Assembly (NCBI GenBank): GCA_932294295.1
Contig: OW028573.1
Location: 51,306,329-51,370,328 of the forward strand
Direction of reading: 5' to 3'
DNA from: Alitta virens
Lineage: Eukaryota; Annelida; Polychaeta; Phyllodocida; Nereididae
DNA length: 64,000 nucleotides
The position numbers were made by a program, and so were the translations under genes. Of this stretch, positions 22,658 to 35,912 are shown piece by piece; positions within the stretch are counted from its first letter, which is position 1; each line of letters starts with the position of its first letter. The notes beneath the pieces were generated by a model that worked only from the letters and a program-made list of their open reading frames with translations, had not been told where the DNA came from and ran no database searches.

Positions 22658-25600
22658 TCACTCGTTTCTCGTCTTAGAATTTTCAGTTTTTGAAAAAGGT
22701 TTTGACTTTGTTGCAACAGGCTTCATGGTGACTGACTCGGTCCTTGCATCAATGGCTGATGTCTTCGCTTCAGCTGAAGAACTCTCAGTTGCAGACGGCG
22801 TAGTTATAGATATTTGCCTTCCCGTAGTTTTAAGCTTAACTGGAGACGAAACAGTTGTGGTTGACGAGATTGCAGTGATTGTCGCCTTACTGGTAACCCC
22901 CGGACCCTCAACAGATTTGACAGACGAAACAACACCATCACTTCTTGTGGAATTGAAATTTTCATTTTCTTTCAAATCTAGGGTATGATCCACCAATGGC
23001 TTTATGGTTGTTGTTGTCAGGGTGGCCTGTACTTGAGTAGTGGTAGATGAGTTGGGTCCATCTTTCGATTCCAATGAATCAAGATCAACAGAGGTATCAA
23101 ATAGTATCTTGGGTTCTTGGGGTACAGAAAGGGCATTTGATTCAATACTGACATCTTGTTTACTTTCATCATAAGAAGGTTTAGAGATAGGATATTGAAA
23201 ATTCTTAGTTTGCACCCCAGGCCCAGTTTTATCAGAATCAGATTCAACCAAATTAGAGAAACCTGATAAGTCATTTGAGTTAGTTCCTCGTGCCAGAATT
23301 GTCTCATTGTCTTTAGGATAATCTCTGGCATCTGAAAGTTCGTAAACTCGGTTGTTGTTTTCATGGTGCCTTGAAGAACCCCTTCGTCCAAATAACAGGT
23401 CCAGAAGGCTCACCGGCGTCGTCCCCACAATATCAATACCTGAGTAAACAGCAATTAGAAGTAAAGTACAGATAGTAAAGGCATGGATATCATTTCCCTC
23501 ACCTCACTGTTGTTTCATTGGCACAACTTCTTGTCACACTAAAACAAACTCATGTTTCCAACAGAGGCCAAAAGATACCAGAAACAATGGTTAGCCTTTA
23601 AGCTTGACGTAAGACAAAACAATCAAACATTTTAATATTGTACAGGACCAAGAAGTAAAATAAAATACAAACAAAACAAAATTAAATCATTCTTTGGACG
23701 TGGACAAAAACATCATACACCATAAAACAAAAACATCGATACATATAGGATCAGTTGTAGAATACAACCTCAGCATGACTCAAGGCAAATTTCCGGTCAA
23801 CGTGTCATATTGCCAAGGAAATAAAAATGTTCAAATACCAATTTTTCTGTATTTTTGGAAGAATGACTCATGCTTGAGGTCGACACTATAAAGTGAATTC
23901 ATAGATATATTTGTTAGTAACACTCACCCCAGTAATACATATGACAATGTAATTTCCTATTCCTAGAAAAAGTGTGCCCGAGCCTGAAAAAAATGCAAGG
24001 CATGCTCGGAATATTATGATCATGCTCAGTCTGTGCCAAACGTCATGCCAATTAGACCTGCTCAAAATGAACTTAAGGAGATTACACAAGGAACTAGCTC
24101 TTTCCATGCATATTAATTGCATGCTGCTGGCACAGACCTCGCTCAATCAGATAGACTGATATGTAATTATCATGACCAACATGTAAAAAAAGATCCTGCT
24201 TAATTGTACAAATACATAGACAATACAATAAGACTTGCTTTTTTCCCTCATACATATTTGTTAGTTTCCCTGATCCCCCACTACACATAATGCACAAACA
24301 CAAAAATACGACTACGCTGAACCTCACATACAATTAAGACCACCATTTGGCTGAGGTTTGGGCGTTCTTAATTTAAACTAATTATGGATAGTAAAACAAG
24401 CAAGAAAAAAAGTATATGGTCCACTAATTTCATAGTGTCTTAGCTTTAATTAATGGGGGAAAGTTCTTCGCCAACTAAAGGTTGAAATGACTTCAGGGTC
24501 ATCCCCCTTAAATTCACTAAATTCGATTAAGCAAAAGATCTTCCATAAAGTGCATCTTGGTTATACCGTAGAAAAGTGATTCAGAGTACCGTATTTATAA
24601 TCAAAGAGAAGCCCTCCCATCTATTTTTTTAGAGAACAACTTAGCAGGGCCTTTATTTGAGGTTGGCCTCTATTCGAGTTGGGCCTCTTGTTTGAGGGGC
24701 AATGAAGGACACACACACAAAAAAACCGAAAATCTTACAAAAATACCCCAGGATGACCTCAAATTCTTGGACTTGAGCTCCGTTCATAGGTCAAATATGG
24801 GCCTCTATTTGAGGGGGGGGGGGGCGTTTATTCGAGTAACTACGGGTAGTTATTGGTTAGCCATTTTGGACACTCACCCAAATGACTGTATTATGGTAAA
24901 ATGAGTGCCTCACATGACTTAACTCGAACCATTCTGAGTTCAAACATTAACTAACTGGATGTCCAAGGTATAAGCAATGACAAAGTATACCTGAGGATAA
25001 CTTGGCAGCCCAGGATGACCAGTCATTCAGACTGTTCCAGGAAGTCCACTCTCGTCCACCGTCATTGTCATTTATTAGACGTTGATTTCCTGGATTTATT
25101 GGATGGTGAACCTCGTTGGTCCTCATGTTATTCCACCCAGCCCAGTGTGATCCGCGAGGTGGGGTGATTTCTGTGGGAAATCAGGATGAAAATATAAAAA
25201 GACTGTTAAAGAAATTTAGAAAATGTTGAGGTTGATGAAAGTCTCTAGAATTCTTGTGGGTCACCATGATATACTGGCTATTTGATGTTTATCCTGAGTC
25301 TAAACAATTAAGAAAGGTTGAAAAAATATATGTGCTCAAGAAAAACTTTAGGAAACAGCCGTAAAACAATATACTGAGCACTCCACACGGTGTACACGTA
25401 TCTTATTTTACGATACTTTTTTCTGTCTATGTTCAACTTAAACAAAACATTCCATCACCTCTGATTGGTGCAGGTGTCACGTGGTTCCACATATTCCAGG
25501 GACTCCAGTTTTTCTCAGAACGCATTGCTTGGTCAGGTCCAAAGGGTGACCACCCTGACCCTCCGAAGGTTTGACCACTCCAGCCATTCCAAGAGTGGTC

Positions 25601-28229
25601 ACTCCCCATGATGGATGGGACATTGTTGTCATGAATGGCATTGCCACCACTGAACGCGCTCCATGTATTTTCCATTGGACCACTGCCAAATGAAACAAGC
25701 AAAATGCCGAGGAATGGCAAAAAAAAAGTAATGAATAAATAAATCACATTTGCTCTTTTGTTGTGGGGTCATGCAGTCTAATGTTTAGTAATCTCTCATG
25801 CATATACTACATTCGTATCATCTCATCATTACGTCTGCCTCTGGCAGCTGGTCATATACACTGAACTTCAGATCAGTATCATTGAGATATTACAAAACAA
25901 ACAATTTCTTTCATCTTTAAGGCAATGACATTAACCAATGATGCTAAGAACTTAGGAGGAAAAGAAGGAAAGATGGCTCTAGGTGCTTTACTATGTCTTA
26001 TTTTGCGGACGTGTTTCTCAACTTTTTTTTGCTTTTTTTTTTAAAATTGTGCATGAATAATTTGAAACGATTACATGACGTGCAGCTCATATCAAATTAC
26101 TGCATGAGCAGTCTACATGTATGCTCTGGCATTAAAACTATAACTTTCCAATGGTACATAATTAAGAATACAATGTGCATCACCTGAATGGCAATACAAT
26201 ACAACAATGTACTTAAGTATGGGGACCATCCAAGGTGTGTACTATCATACAGTAAATTGAAGTTTATGTATCTTCAATTCGTTTTAATTGTCTCCACTGC
26301 AATTGTAGTAGATTGTGTGTGCCAAGTTCAAAGGGATCCTTCATGACATTGAACCTTCGGGGGATAATACAGAGAATTCCAATCACAACATATCAGTAGT
26401 GCCTCCAACTATGTCAGAACTTTTTACCAAATTTTGACAGATACTAGTCATAAGGGATAAGGTTATTATGGTTCCCCAAATGCGTGGGACTTGACAATAA
26501 GAATGTTATATCTGGCAAGGCTAATCTGCTCAAAAGTTGACTACTTTAGGAAAGCCCCTTTGTAGTCCTTGATACAATAACTGTACCATTGCAATGTCCT
26601 TTCAATACTGATAACTGATAACAAGTTTTGGTTTCATAAGTGATAAATTATTCAGCCCCAGACTAAATTTAACACAAAAAGTTCAACTATAGGACAACAG
26701 CATGGGACAGAGAGTTTATAGCCTTTTCTTCAAGATACATGACGACGTTCACATTCGCCCTTAATTTTACTGTGCACTAGGATTTATATTACCAAGCCCA
26801 CAAATATATTGGTCAATCATAACTTCAGTTGAACATATACCTTCCGACATCTAAACAGTAAACGCCTTATCATAAAATGAACTGTTTACATACTTCCACG
26901 AGTTCCAGGAGGTGGAGACCCTTCGGGAAGAGGACATGCGCACTGATGACCTGGCATGACTGGAAGGGGAGCGATGATATGACGTCATACTGACCCTCCT
27001 GCTGGACGATGCTTTGGCCGTCTTAGGTCCGTGGGGCTCAGTCCCTTGACGCTCGTGCTTTTCCTCTGACGAGTGACCTATGACCTTTTTGGCCATTTCA
27101 TAGAGTGCAGTGACAAGCCCCCTGCCCTTGGTGTCTTTCTGAGGTCCATCTGAAACTGGTTCATTTGACAGATTCGGAAACTGTAGAAGCATGTCATTTT
27201 CTTGCATGTGTCTTGTGTCTTACCTTTGAGAAATTAGACCTAATTTCTCCAAGGTCTAACAATCTTTGAAACCTATATAAATACAGTCTGATTTTACCAC
27301 ACAAAATAAAATATAGCATTTTTAATCTGTTAAACAAAGAGAAAGGTAAGATTGATGTACTAACAACTTCTGCACTGATAGTGGAAGGGCCTGTAATTCT
27401 CGATCTCATTGAGGCATTCGACCTTGTTCTTCAACATGTCAACCCAGGGCAAGGAGACCAGGCAGGTTTGTTGACCTTGACAATGCTCGTAGACGACCTT
27501 CCACAAGGTCCTCTCACATTCCACGAGGGCATGGCTTCTTCCTGTTGTGATGGGACTCAGTTCTATGACGTAGTTGACAGGACATTCAGCCACGTAGTGT
27601 AACAATGCATCATCACTGCTAACAGCTGAAACAATGTTATGACAATTAAAGTCACCACAAAGTGGAAAACAGTGTGGTATAGGCAAACAGAAAAGTATGC
27701 ACAATTGCACATTAAAGGACTGTTGCACTCTGAACAGAATACTTTATTTGCAATGTATTTTTGTGCACATCACAAAATGTTTATGGCAGAATCAGTGTTT
27801 ACATTACAATTAATTACAAGAAAAAAAGAAGGCCTGTTTTATCTAACTATATAGGTCAATCACTTCAACGATCAATGAGACATTAAATTCTTGTATATAC
27901 AGCACATACTGGTCCATGGGCGTAGCAATGGCACTTGAAAGGGAAAGAATGTGTCACAGCTCCTTATTATTTATGCATTAACTCTGTAGCATGTTATAAA
28001 AATTTTGGCATTTTCGACGAACTTTTCAAACACAAAAATTCTTCCAAATGCAGCGCAGCGGATATTTTTCTTTTCTATTATTTTACGTTGCAAGTTTTGG
28101 ACCTGCAAAAAAAGGTAACAAAATTCAAGTACCTGTTTGCTTATTTCTTGACCTGAAGAAAGCATCCGACAGTTGCAGAGATGAAACGATAACAAGCACA
28201 GTTAGCAACAGGTAATCTGATCCGGTCAT
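22658..28229 (-). CDS. Secreted SUEL-lectin-like, Trp-rich, Thr/Ser-rich multidomain protein
   Basis: Predicted coding exons, 5' to 3': 28229-28133, 27625-about 27360, 27180-26894, 25682-25459, 25170-24991, 23439-22658 (TGA). Exon 1 is a signal peptide starting MTGSDYLLLTVLVIV. Exon 2 resembles a galactose/rhamnose-binding SUEL domain: VIELSP..TGRS, C..(V)..CQGQQTC.V, EC, then FHYQC. It lacks the usual DPC. Exon 3 is basic and Ser/Arg-rich, with SSSRRVS twice. Exons 3-5 carry repeated Trp words (SWNSWN, WNGWSG, GWSPFG, NWSPWNMWN, HWAGWNN, EWTSWNS, DWSSW). Exon 6 is a 260-residue mucin-like Thr/Ser/Lys tail. Phases agree at junctions 1-2 (phase 1), 3-4 (2), 4-5 (1) and 5-6 (1). Junction 2-3 is unresolved: I find no in-phase GT before the stop at 27360. 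Exons 3-6 could therefore be a separate gene. The function is unknown; extracellular matrix or secretion is likely. Confidence 0.6.
23440..24990 (-). other. Last intron of the lectin-like gene
   Basis: It holds a repeated GGCCTCTATTTGAG-type motif with a poly-G tract (24650-24850) typical of degraded repeat elements. No coding exon is supported. Confidence 0.45.
25683..26893 (-). other. Intron of the lectin-like gene
   Basis: Flanked by GAA|GTATGT and a ggcag acceptor, phase 2. I see nothing else in it. Confidence 0.55.
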
Positions 28230-28733
28230 ATTGATGAAAGATTTCTCATGAGTTGTCAAAAAAGAAGTTTGGTTCAATCCAGATAATCCTCATGATGACA
28301 AATATCCCAAGTGTCTTTTAAAGCTATCCTGGGTGAAACATTGCATTCTGATAGAAATAACAGTGAGTTTCATGTGATGCTGAGTTTGTTTAGGATAGGT
28401 TGCAGCCAGGGATGACACTGGCCGGTTTTAATGACCAGTGCACATTGTCAAAAGCTTGCCATGAGTCAACACCATTTGATATATATTCCCTATGGCCCGT
28501 CACGCACGCAGAGTGCTATCAAACACAATGGGCCATTACAGCATACCTCAGCAGCCAAAATATATGTACATCAGCAGCCACAATCCGACTACCTGGGATG
28601 AAAAAAGGACAATGATAGTACCAAGTGGACACTTTGAGCTACTTTGCACTCAGCCTGGTTATTAATTGGCACAGCTCAGTTACATAATAACCAAGTTTTT
28701 CAGATTTTGGCAGTCATGTCTTAAGAGGCGTTC

Positions 28734-29060
28734 ACACTGTCACGTACAAAACCCACGAGTGACCAAGTACGTAAAAAATGGGTTATTCGTAGCTATACGT
28801 GCTCACGTGTGGCTCTGTTAAGCACGTATAAATTCTTTCCACGAGCGTACGTGGGGCAATCGTAAATCTCTCGCCGGACGTCCGTCAAACGGTTTAAATT
28901 TTTTCCTCTTTTCACGTTTGCTCGTGAGTGATCATACGCGCTCAGGATCGTCCTACGAATTAGCGCGAGTATACTTATATGGCCAAGGATGAACAAGAGT
29001 GAAAAATGTTCATACACATGGTCATACGTAGGTCTTGCACGAGATAGAGTGAACGCCCCT
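28734..29060. mobile_element. Harbinger-like MITE, short copy
   Basis: Inverted ends AGAGGCGTTCACACTGTC (left) and AGGGGCGTTCACTC (right, complement) are flanked by TTA and TTG. It shares ends and the ACGTATAAATTCTTTCCACGAGCG-like interior with the elements at 10097 and 10922. Confidence 0.6.
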
Positions 29061-30425
29061 TTGTAAATTAATGGTGAATGACCAATGTATTGGATGAACT
29101 GAAGAAGCAAAAAAATAAAATAAAAATACCAGATAGTGTATGCACAGCATAGAACTGAATATTAATAAGTCTGTAAGAACCAAAAAATAAAAATAATAAT
29201 CATACCTATACAAATTTGGCAGACCATTAATGCTGAGATCAATAGTTCACAAAGGAGCAGTCTGTGCAAAAACCAACGAGGACTCCATCACTGACCAGTA
29301 TACTTTCAAACCTATAGTTTGCTGCTTGTATTAAGAAGCATTGGCTGCATTGCCAAACGATACCTTAGGTTAGTTTTTAAGTTTTAAGTTTTATTTTTTT
29401 TCTTGACACATGGTTCATACAATTTTACACTGATACATTCAATACAGTTATGCAATGTATTAGGCACTTTGGCCAACTAGAGAGCGTTTTTCCGCTCTTT
29501 TTTTGCCATAATCTGCAGTTTACTACATATGCAAGTCCATTGCCTCAAGCCAAAAACTGCGGATCATCCCTAAAATTTCGAGAAAGTCACACGAACAGAC
29601 CCATTCCACAAGACAGACAAGAAAAGCTTGATTCAACAAAAGAGGGACTCAGGGCAAGCATGGTCATAAAAAAGGTGACTGAATAGAATTTTGCTGCAGA
29701 TGAACAAATTCATAAGTAGTGTTAATGGACTGTCACATACAAAAGGCAAAAAGGAGATTAAATGAGGCATGTCAACAATTCACATTTACACACAGACACT
29801 AAAAACGAAGGAATAAAGGTGCTTCTATATTCAGTGTGGGAGCAGTTACATTTGATGCAAATTTTGTGTAGGTTTACCAAAGGCAGAGGCAGTGATACAA
29901 CTGCAGAATACTTAGCCTAGTGTGAGCTGACTGTAGCTGCCTGACTGTATGCTCCACAGGGAGTTGAGTAAGGCTCATTCTTGAACAGGTCTGCGGTTCC
30001 ATCTACCTGGGGTGTAAAAGTCGGTTGAGGCTATTGTAACTGGACTGTAAACCAATGCATTTACCATACATTTACTAAACTGCCACTCATTTATCTTTCA
30101 GCCCTGGCCATACAACTGCTTACCCAGGTCCTGGATTGACATGTTAGCCCAATAATGCCTTCATGATAGGCTGTATACGTAGATCTCACTGACAGATGGA
30201 ATTCACGTACCTATAATTGATGATGTCTTGTACTCAGCGTCTGTGCTGGCACTGCAGAATGATCTTTTTTATTTTTCATAAATGTGAAAGACATGAACCA
30301 AGCCACATTATCTCATTACATCTGCCACTCGCAAATGGTCATACTAGCTGACTAAGCTAAAGTCCAATGGTATTGAAAACAAAAGAAAAAAAGAAAGAGT
30401 CCATTAACTTGGCTCTTCGACTTAA
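29061..30425. other. Intergenic region, nothing recognised
   Basis: AT-rich, without supported exons. It is upstream of the lectin-like gene's start at 28229; no clear promoter element was identified. Confidence 0.4.
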
Positions 30426-30756
30426 CTCCCTGACAGCTCCCCAGCAGCTTCCTGAAAATGTGATGTTGGCTCCCTGGCTTCAGCTCTTTAGGAGCTGCCT
30501 TACAGCTCCCTGGGACAGTCACACTAGGGCAAAGCTGCATGGGTAACTGAAGTTACCTGGTCCCAGTGCAGTTACCAAATCCCTGGCAATATGAATCTCA
30601 ATGAATTTGAAGCAATGGAAAATTTATCAACGGTGCCAGCTCCCTGCCAGCTCCCTGCCAGCTCCCTGGGGTTTGTAACACAGGCAAAGCTGCATGGGTA
30701 ACTGCAGTTTTCTGACCCCAGTACAGTGCAGTTACCTGATCCCTGACAATATATGC
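30426..30756. repeat. CTCCCTGG/GTAACTGCAGTTACC dispersed repeat, two adjacent copies
   Basis: Iterated CAGCTCCCTG units are followed by GCTGCATGGGTAACTGCAGTTACC...GATCCCTGGCAATAT, twice in succession. Related copies lie at 33131-33353 (inverted), 58500-58676 and 58966-59216. The second copy ends exactly where the reverse-transcriptase fossil begins. Confidence 0.7.
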
Positions 30757-31680
30757 TAAGCTGTTCAACTTTTTCCTGGCTGACTTAAATGAATTCCTAG
30801 ATCAAAATCATGGTGTTAAAGTCAATGGAAATACTTTCACTCACTTGGTATATGCTGAAGACTTAGTTCTACTATCTGACAGTAATACAGGAATGCAAAC
30901 CTTGCTGAGCAATGTGCAAATATTGTGCCAAAAATGGCATCTAATTGCGAACACAATTAAAACTAAAATAATGATTTTTAACAAAAGAAATAAAACATGC
31001 TGTGAAGTCTTGCATGAGAGCCAAGAATTAGAAATAGTTGACACATATAAGTATCTTGGACATGTACTATGTACTTCTCGTAACATACACTCGAAGATGT
31101 ACCAAAATCTAGCAACTCAGGCACAAAGAGCATTACATTTGCTAAATGATAACATAAAAACAACTGTAGGTTTCTTGGCACCTAAATTAGCTTTAAAGAT
31201 GTTTGACACACATATTCTCCCTAAAGCGAAATGTGGTTTAGTAATAAAAAGACAGATGAGGAAGAAAGATCCAGTTAAAAACTTTGGGATCATTGTGCTG
31301 GTATAGTAGGCCAATGAAAATTCTACAGGATAATATAAATTCCCCCTCCAGGGAATTTATAATGAAGTGCAAAACATAGACAAAGTTCCAGCAATGCTCT
31401 ACAGTAAAGCCCAGTTTTACCTTTTTGCTGAAATCAATGACACATATAAATACTCCATACTAAGAACTGACTAAGCTCATATAATTTGAATATGGAACTA
31501 GGTAGGCATAAACGTCCTTAAGTCCCCCTTGAAGAATGTATATGTGATAAATGTAACCTGCAACTAGTAGAAGATGAATTACACTGTCTAATGATCTGCC
31601 CTAAATGGAAAGAAACAAGAGTGCCCCTTATCAAGGTAGCATCTGAACAAATTAATGCTTTCACAGTTATCAGGTTATGA
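30757..31680 (+). pseudogene. Non-LTR retrotransposon reverse-transcriptase fragment
   Basis: A 5'-truncated, decayed RT. The frame from about 30758 reads KLFNFFLADLNEFL and then YAEDLVLLSDS, the YADD box with D changed to E. The thumb-like CQKWHLIANTIKTKIM and IVDTYKYLGHVL follow, to a stop near 31304. In another frame, 31543-31680 encodes a C-terminal zinc knuckle CDKC...VEDELHCLMIC, typical of CR1/L2/Jockey-like ORF2 ends. The frame changes in between. It cannot be active: the catalytic Asp pair is altered, the 5' part is missing, and a frameshift is present. Confidence 0.75.
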
Positions 31681-32596
31681 TTGCCAGTTTCTCAGTTTCC
31701 CTGAAAATAAATGAATGATGATAGAATAAGAGACTATTACCTTTGGTCCTGGGCGACGAGTGGCCCTCTGAACGTCACTGCTTGTGTGTGCATGTCTGTA
31801 TATATAATATTTCTTGTGTGGTGTTATGTCTTGTGCTTTATGGTTAATGTACAGTGACTGGTGCTGCTTCTTGTGCTCTATTTGTTCCATTTATATTGTA
31901 TATTTGTATATATTATATGAGATCATTGAAATCATCGACCTGTTTAATGACTCAGTTTATTATGCATTTATGTGTAGAGACAGAACAATATTTTTTAGAG
32001 ACTGTACATACAAAGCTGTTTAACCATTAGTATTATTTTAACATGTGATTTGTACATTATGGTGCATATTACAGGGTGCGGCATAATAAGCAGCTACTGC
32101 TACCTCTGTTGTTATTATACCTCAATTGACAGAGATCGCAGCTGCAATCATACACATGAAAGTGATAATAGTCCTAAGTTATCTTTATGAATATATTTTC
32201 TTGTTTCCTCGAGAATGATAGATAATATGGATCTAAATATGCACATGTACACTTATCAGAGGTTATTTTCACCTCAGCAATACAAACATTAGATTATGTT
32301 GCTGATCATACAGATGTGTTACAAACACCTTTCTTGACCTTTGCCACCAAAAATAGGGCAAATAGATTCATTTTTAATAAGAAGGTAGAGTATTGATACC
32401 TTTGAGGCGGAAAGTGCCATTTTGGGTTCAGGTCAATTTTCTGTCTTTTCTGCCTAATTAACTGGCCCATTCTCCTGAAAATCATGTTATTATTTCCAGA
32501 TTAATTTAAGATTTAAATGCCATTATAGTTCTCTGTTTTAATTTTATAAACTTGCTGGATCAAAAGTGGAACCAACCTTCCTATCATCTAATACCA

Positions 32597-32636
<40 letters not shown>

Positions 32637-33130
32637 GTATAAAACACATTGAAGGAGGATTCTGTGCAAATATTTATTTTCTGTGGCCTAAGAGGTGTAG
32701 TAACTAGGAAATCTCGAATTTTTAAACTTCTGCGACTAGAGACACCATGCAAGCGGACACAAATCTGACTTCTGTGGTATGTGTCACTCAGAACAAACTC
32801 TGCAGCATGCACCCTCTCAATTATTCAGACACTGATATTGTCTGACTTTATAGGACCAAACATATCACAATGACCCATTGCTTCTGAGTAACCTAGAGCT
32901 ATCTCAAAAGAAGAGATGCCTGGTGCACGTTTTTAGGCTGCTCTTATTAAACATTATGCGTAACGAAAAAAATATTCATAGTGTATTATGATTTCATATT
33001 GTATCATTCTTTACTTTTCTTCACCCTTTTCTATTGTACATACTTTTTGTCTTTGATGTTTTAACTTGACACATGTATCTTTTTGATATGGTTTTTGTCA
33101 ATAAAAGTTCATATATATGTACTGTATTGC
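31681..33130. other. Intergenic region with an AT microsatellite
   Basis: It holds an (AT)n run at about 32598-32632. No gene or larger repeat is recognised. Confidence 0.45.
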
Positions 33131-33353
33131 GATCAGGCATCCACAGGGCAGCTACCTGATCCCAGTGCATACCTGACAAAATATGCACTGGGATCATATC
33201 TGATCCCAATACATGTTTTTAATTTACCAGGGATCAGGTAGCTGCGCTGGGATCACGTAAATTTACTGGGAACAGATAACTGCAGTTACCCATACAGCTT
33301 CATGGCCCAGGAGCCTGTTTCACTTTTTCAGGGATCTGAAGGAGCCAGATTCG
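33131..33353. repeat. CTCCCTGG/GTAACTGCAGTTACC repeat, inverted copy
   Basis: The complement contains AACTGCAGTTA and several TGGGATCAGGTAGCTG words matching the copies at 30426-30756 and 58966-59216. Confidence 0.6.
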
Positions 33354-33433
33354 GGGAGCCAATTTCACTTAATGTCAACACAAATGACATCTTACAAAGA
33401 AATTGGCTCTTTAGTATACACTACTATGTCATT

Positions 33434-35912
33434 TGCTTGACAAGTCATAGATATAGCACAATCTTGTACTTTTCGGAATCCTTAGAAGTAGCTCTATCAA
33501 GCTACGGGGATGCCATTTTTTCCCATGGCAACATAGCTTGTTTTAATATAGTTTGAATAGGTAGCCATGGCAACCAGCCTAAAATCGTCACAAACAAAAT
33601 CAAGATGAATGACAATGTTCTCAAATTGGAGAGATTTTGGTGGCTGATAAGTAGTTTTTCGGGGCCAGCATGGTCTTGAATATTAGTTTTTTGTATCAGG
33701 GAATATTTCAATCAGTGAATATAATCTCATTTTACGTTGCAATGTTAATTTATGTAGAGATGTCAACATGACCAATGTTCCCTGAATGTACGATGGAAAT
33801 AGAACGTGATATATAATTTTGACTGGTATCCATGGCAACCAGGCAGGATTCACCACGAGACTGAGGATAATGAACATGTTCGCAAATTGGCAGGATTTTG
33901 AATGGCTGTTAAGCAGTATAACAAGGTAATAGAACAAGGCCAGTGTAGCCTCCAGGGTTTTTGTTTCTGCATTTTATAACATGTGAATAACTCAGTCATA
34001 TAATCTTAAAGACGAATGATAGAAATGCATAACAGGCAGCAAAATATCACATGTGTGTTTCATGTCATTGACTAATTATTCAACAGAATAATCCTGTGGT
34101 ACAAGCATTAAGGAAATCCACATTTTCCAAACCTCCATTCAGTTGCATGATTAATGCTTTTGTTTATGGCTGAAAGCTCTCAGATGAGGAAAATTTGACT
34201 GTGCAGAAAAAGTTTAAACTTTTTTATGAAAGTATTAAAAACTTCTTTTCACAAGCCAGCTTATGTGCAATAGTAAAGTTATATGACTCAATAGCAGCAA
34301 ATTTTTTTTTATATTGCAACACACTTGTCACTTTAAAAAAAAATGTGATGAGTATACTGGCCCTGCAAATATGCATAGCTATCAACAAGCAGGTAGTTTC
34401 TTAGTTTTCTTAATGAAAAAACCAGCCTAGTTGCCATGGATACCACTTGACATTATCTACCCACATGGTATATTATGAGAGCATTGCTCATGTTAACATC
34501 TCTACATAAATTACAAGTCCAGAATAAAATGAGATTATATTCACATCCATATTGAAAATGGTCTGATTTAAAGTCATTGACCTCAGTTTTTACCATGACC
34601 TAGACCTTCGACCCCACAGTCACATGACTAAAATAATCCCATGTATACACCAAATACAGAAATATGAAAGCTTACAGCTATATTGGCCTTGTGAAATTGC
34701 ATAACAGGCTGCAAAACCTCGCAAAAGTGAGAACATCATAATTTTCTTTAGTTTTGTTTATGATGAATCCAGTCTGGTTGCCATGGATACCAGTTCAAAT
34801 TATATATGTGGAGCAAGTATTGGTCATGTTGGGATCTTAATATAAATGTCACTTGCAGAAATTAGAACACAGTATCAGACAGCATTAGATTATATTCACT
34901 CCTGTAGGGCATAAAATGGTGGCTCATGGGTCATTGACCTTAGTTGTCATCATGACCTTGACCTTTGACTTTGATGGTCACATGATTGAAATATTCCCTG
35001 ATATAAAAAACAAATATATTACAAAATTTAAGACATGCTGGCCCTGTAAAAACTACTTATCAGCCACCAAAATCTCTCCAATTTGAGAACATTGTCATTC
35101 ATCTTGATTTTGTTTGTGACGATTCTAGCCTGGTTGCCATGGTTACCAATTCAAACTATATTTGTAAAACAAGCTAGGATTACATTACATTTCTCATGAA
35201 CTAATGTCAATTTGAAAACTGCCAATCAATGTAGCAATAGGTAGGATTTAATGTCTTCTTTTACTGCAAAAATTGACCAGATGTTTGCCTTTAGCCTCAC
35301 TTTTATCATGATCTTGAACTTTGACCTTGAAGGTCACCCGAATAAAATATTTCTGCAAGTAGGTCATATTAAAAATCGCATATCTGGCTTTTTGGGATTT
35401 CCCATTTGTCTATGTTGTGAAGGACATCAATTCGTTTAGGATCATTTAAACCTGGTTGCCATGGATACCAATACAACCTAAATATCCAGAACAAATTTAG
35501 ACTATGTCAAGTTACTGATGAATAAATGTTTGCATGGAAACAGGTATTTAAGTGATACGCATAATGAATCTAAAAAATATTTTTTTGTGAAAAAGGGCCA
35601 AATTTGTACATTTAACCCCAATTCTCACTATGACAATGACCTTTGACCTTAAAGGTCACATAACCAACATAAAGCATGTAGTTAAAAGATTTGATTATGT
35701 AACTTAGATGGAGTCTGTCAGTGCTAGTGGTAAAGAAATTTAAAGAAAACTAAAATTTCCTGAAAACCTGGGTTCGTTGCTATGGCAACATATTTCAAGC
35801 TATGTTGCCATGGGAAAAAATGGCATCCCCCGTAGCTTGATAGAGCTACTTCTGAGGATTCCAAAAACTATAAGATTGTGCAGTACCTATGACTTGTCAA
35901 GTAAGCCACTTT
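33434..35912. repeat. 2.5-kb foldback array with GGTTGCCATGGATACC units
   Basis: Outer inverted arms lie at 33434-33541 and 35795-35912, about 108-118 bp and highly similar. A second inverted pair lies at 33551-33675 and 35034-35163, and a weaker third pair near 33760-33930 and 34690-34860. The centre holds about four degenerate ~350-bp units, each pairing GTTGCCATGGATACC with a TGACCTTGACCTTTGAC-type block (34590, 34953, 35322, 35637). No reading frame persists. Probably a non-autonomous foldback transposon or an amplified composite. Confidence 0.7.

Noticed and set aside
27224..27343. Possible extra exon in the lectin-like gene
   Set aside because: It has a good acceptor and donor, but joining it to the lectin exon yields stops in the available phases and leaves a 43-bp intron; kept only as an open question.
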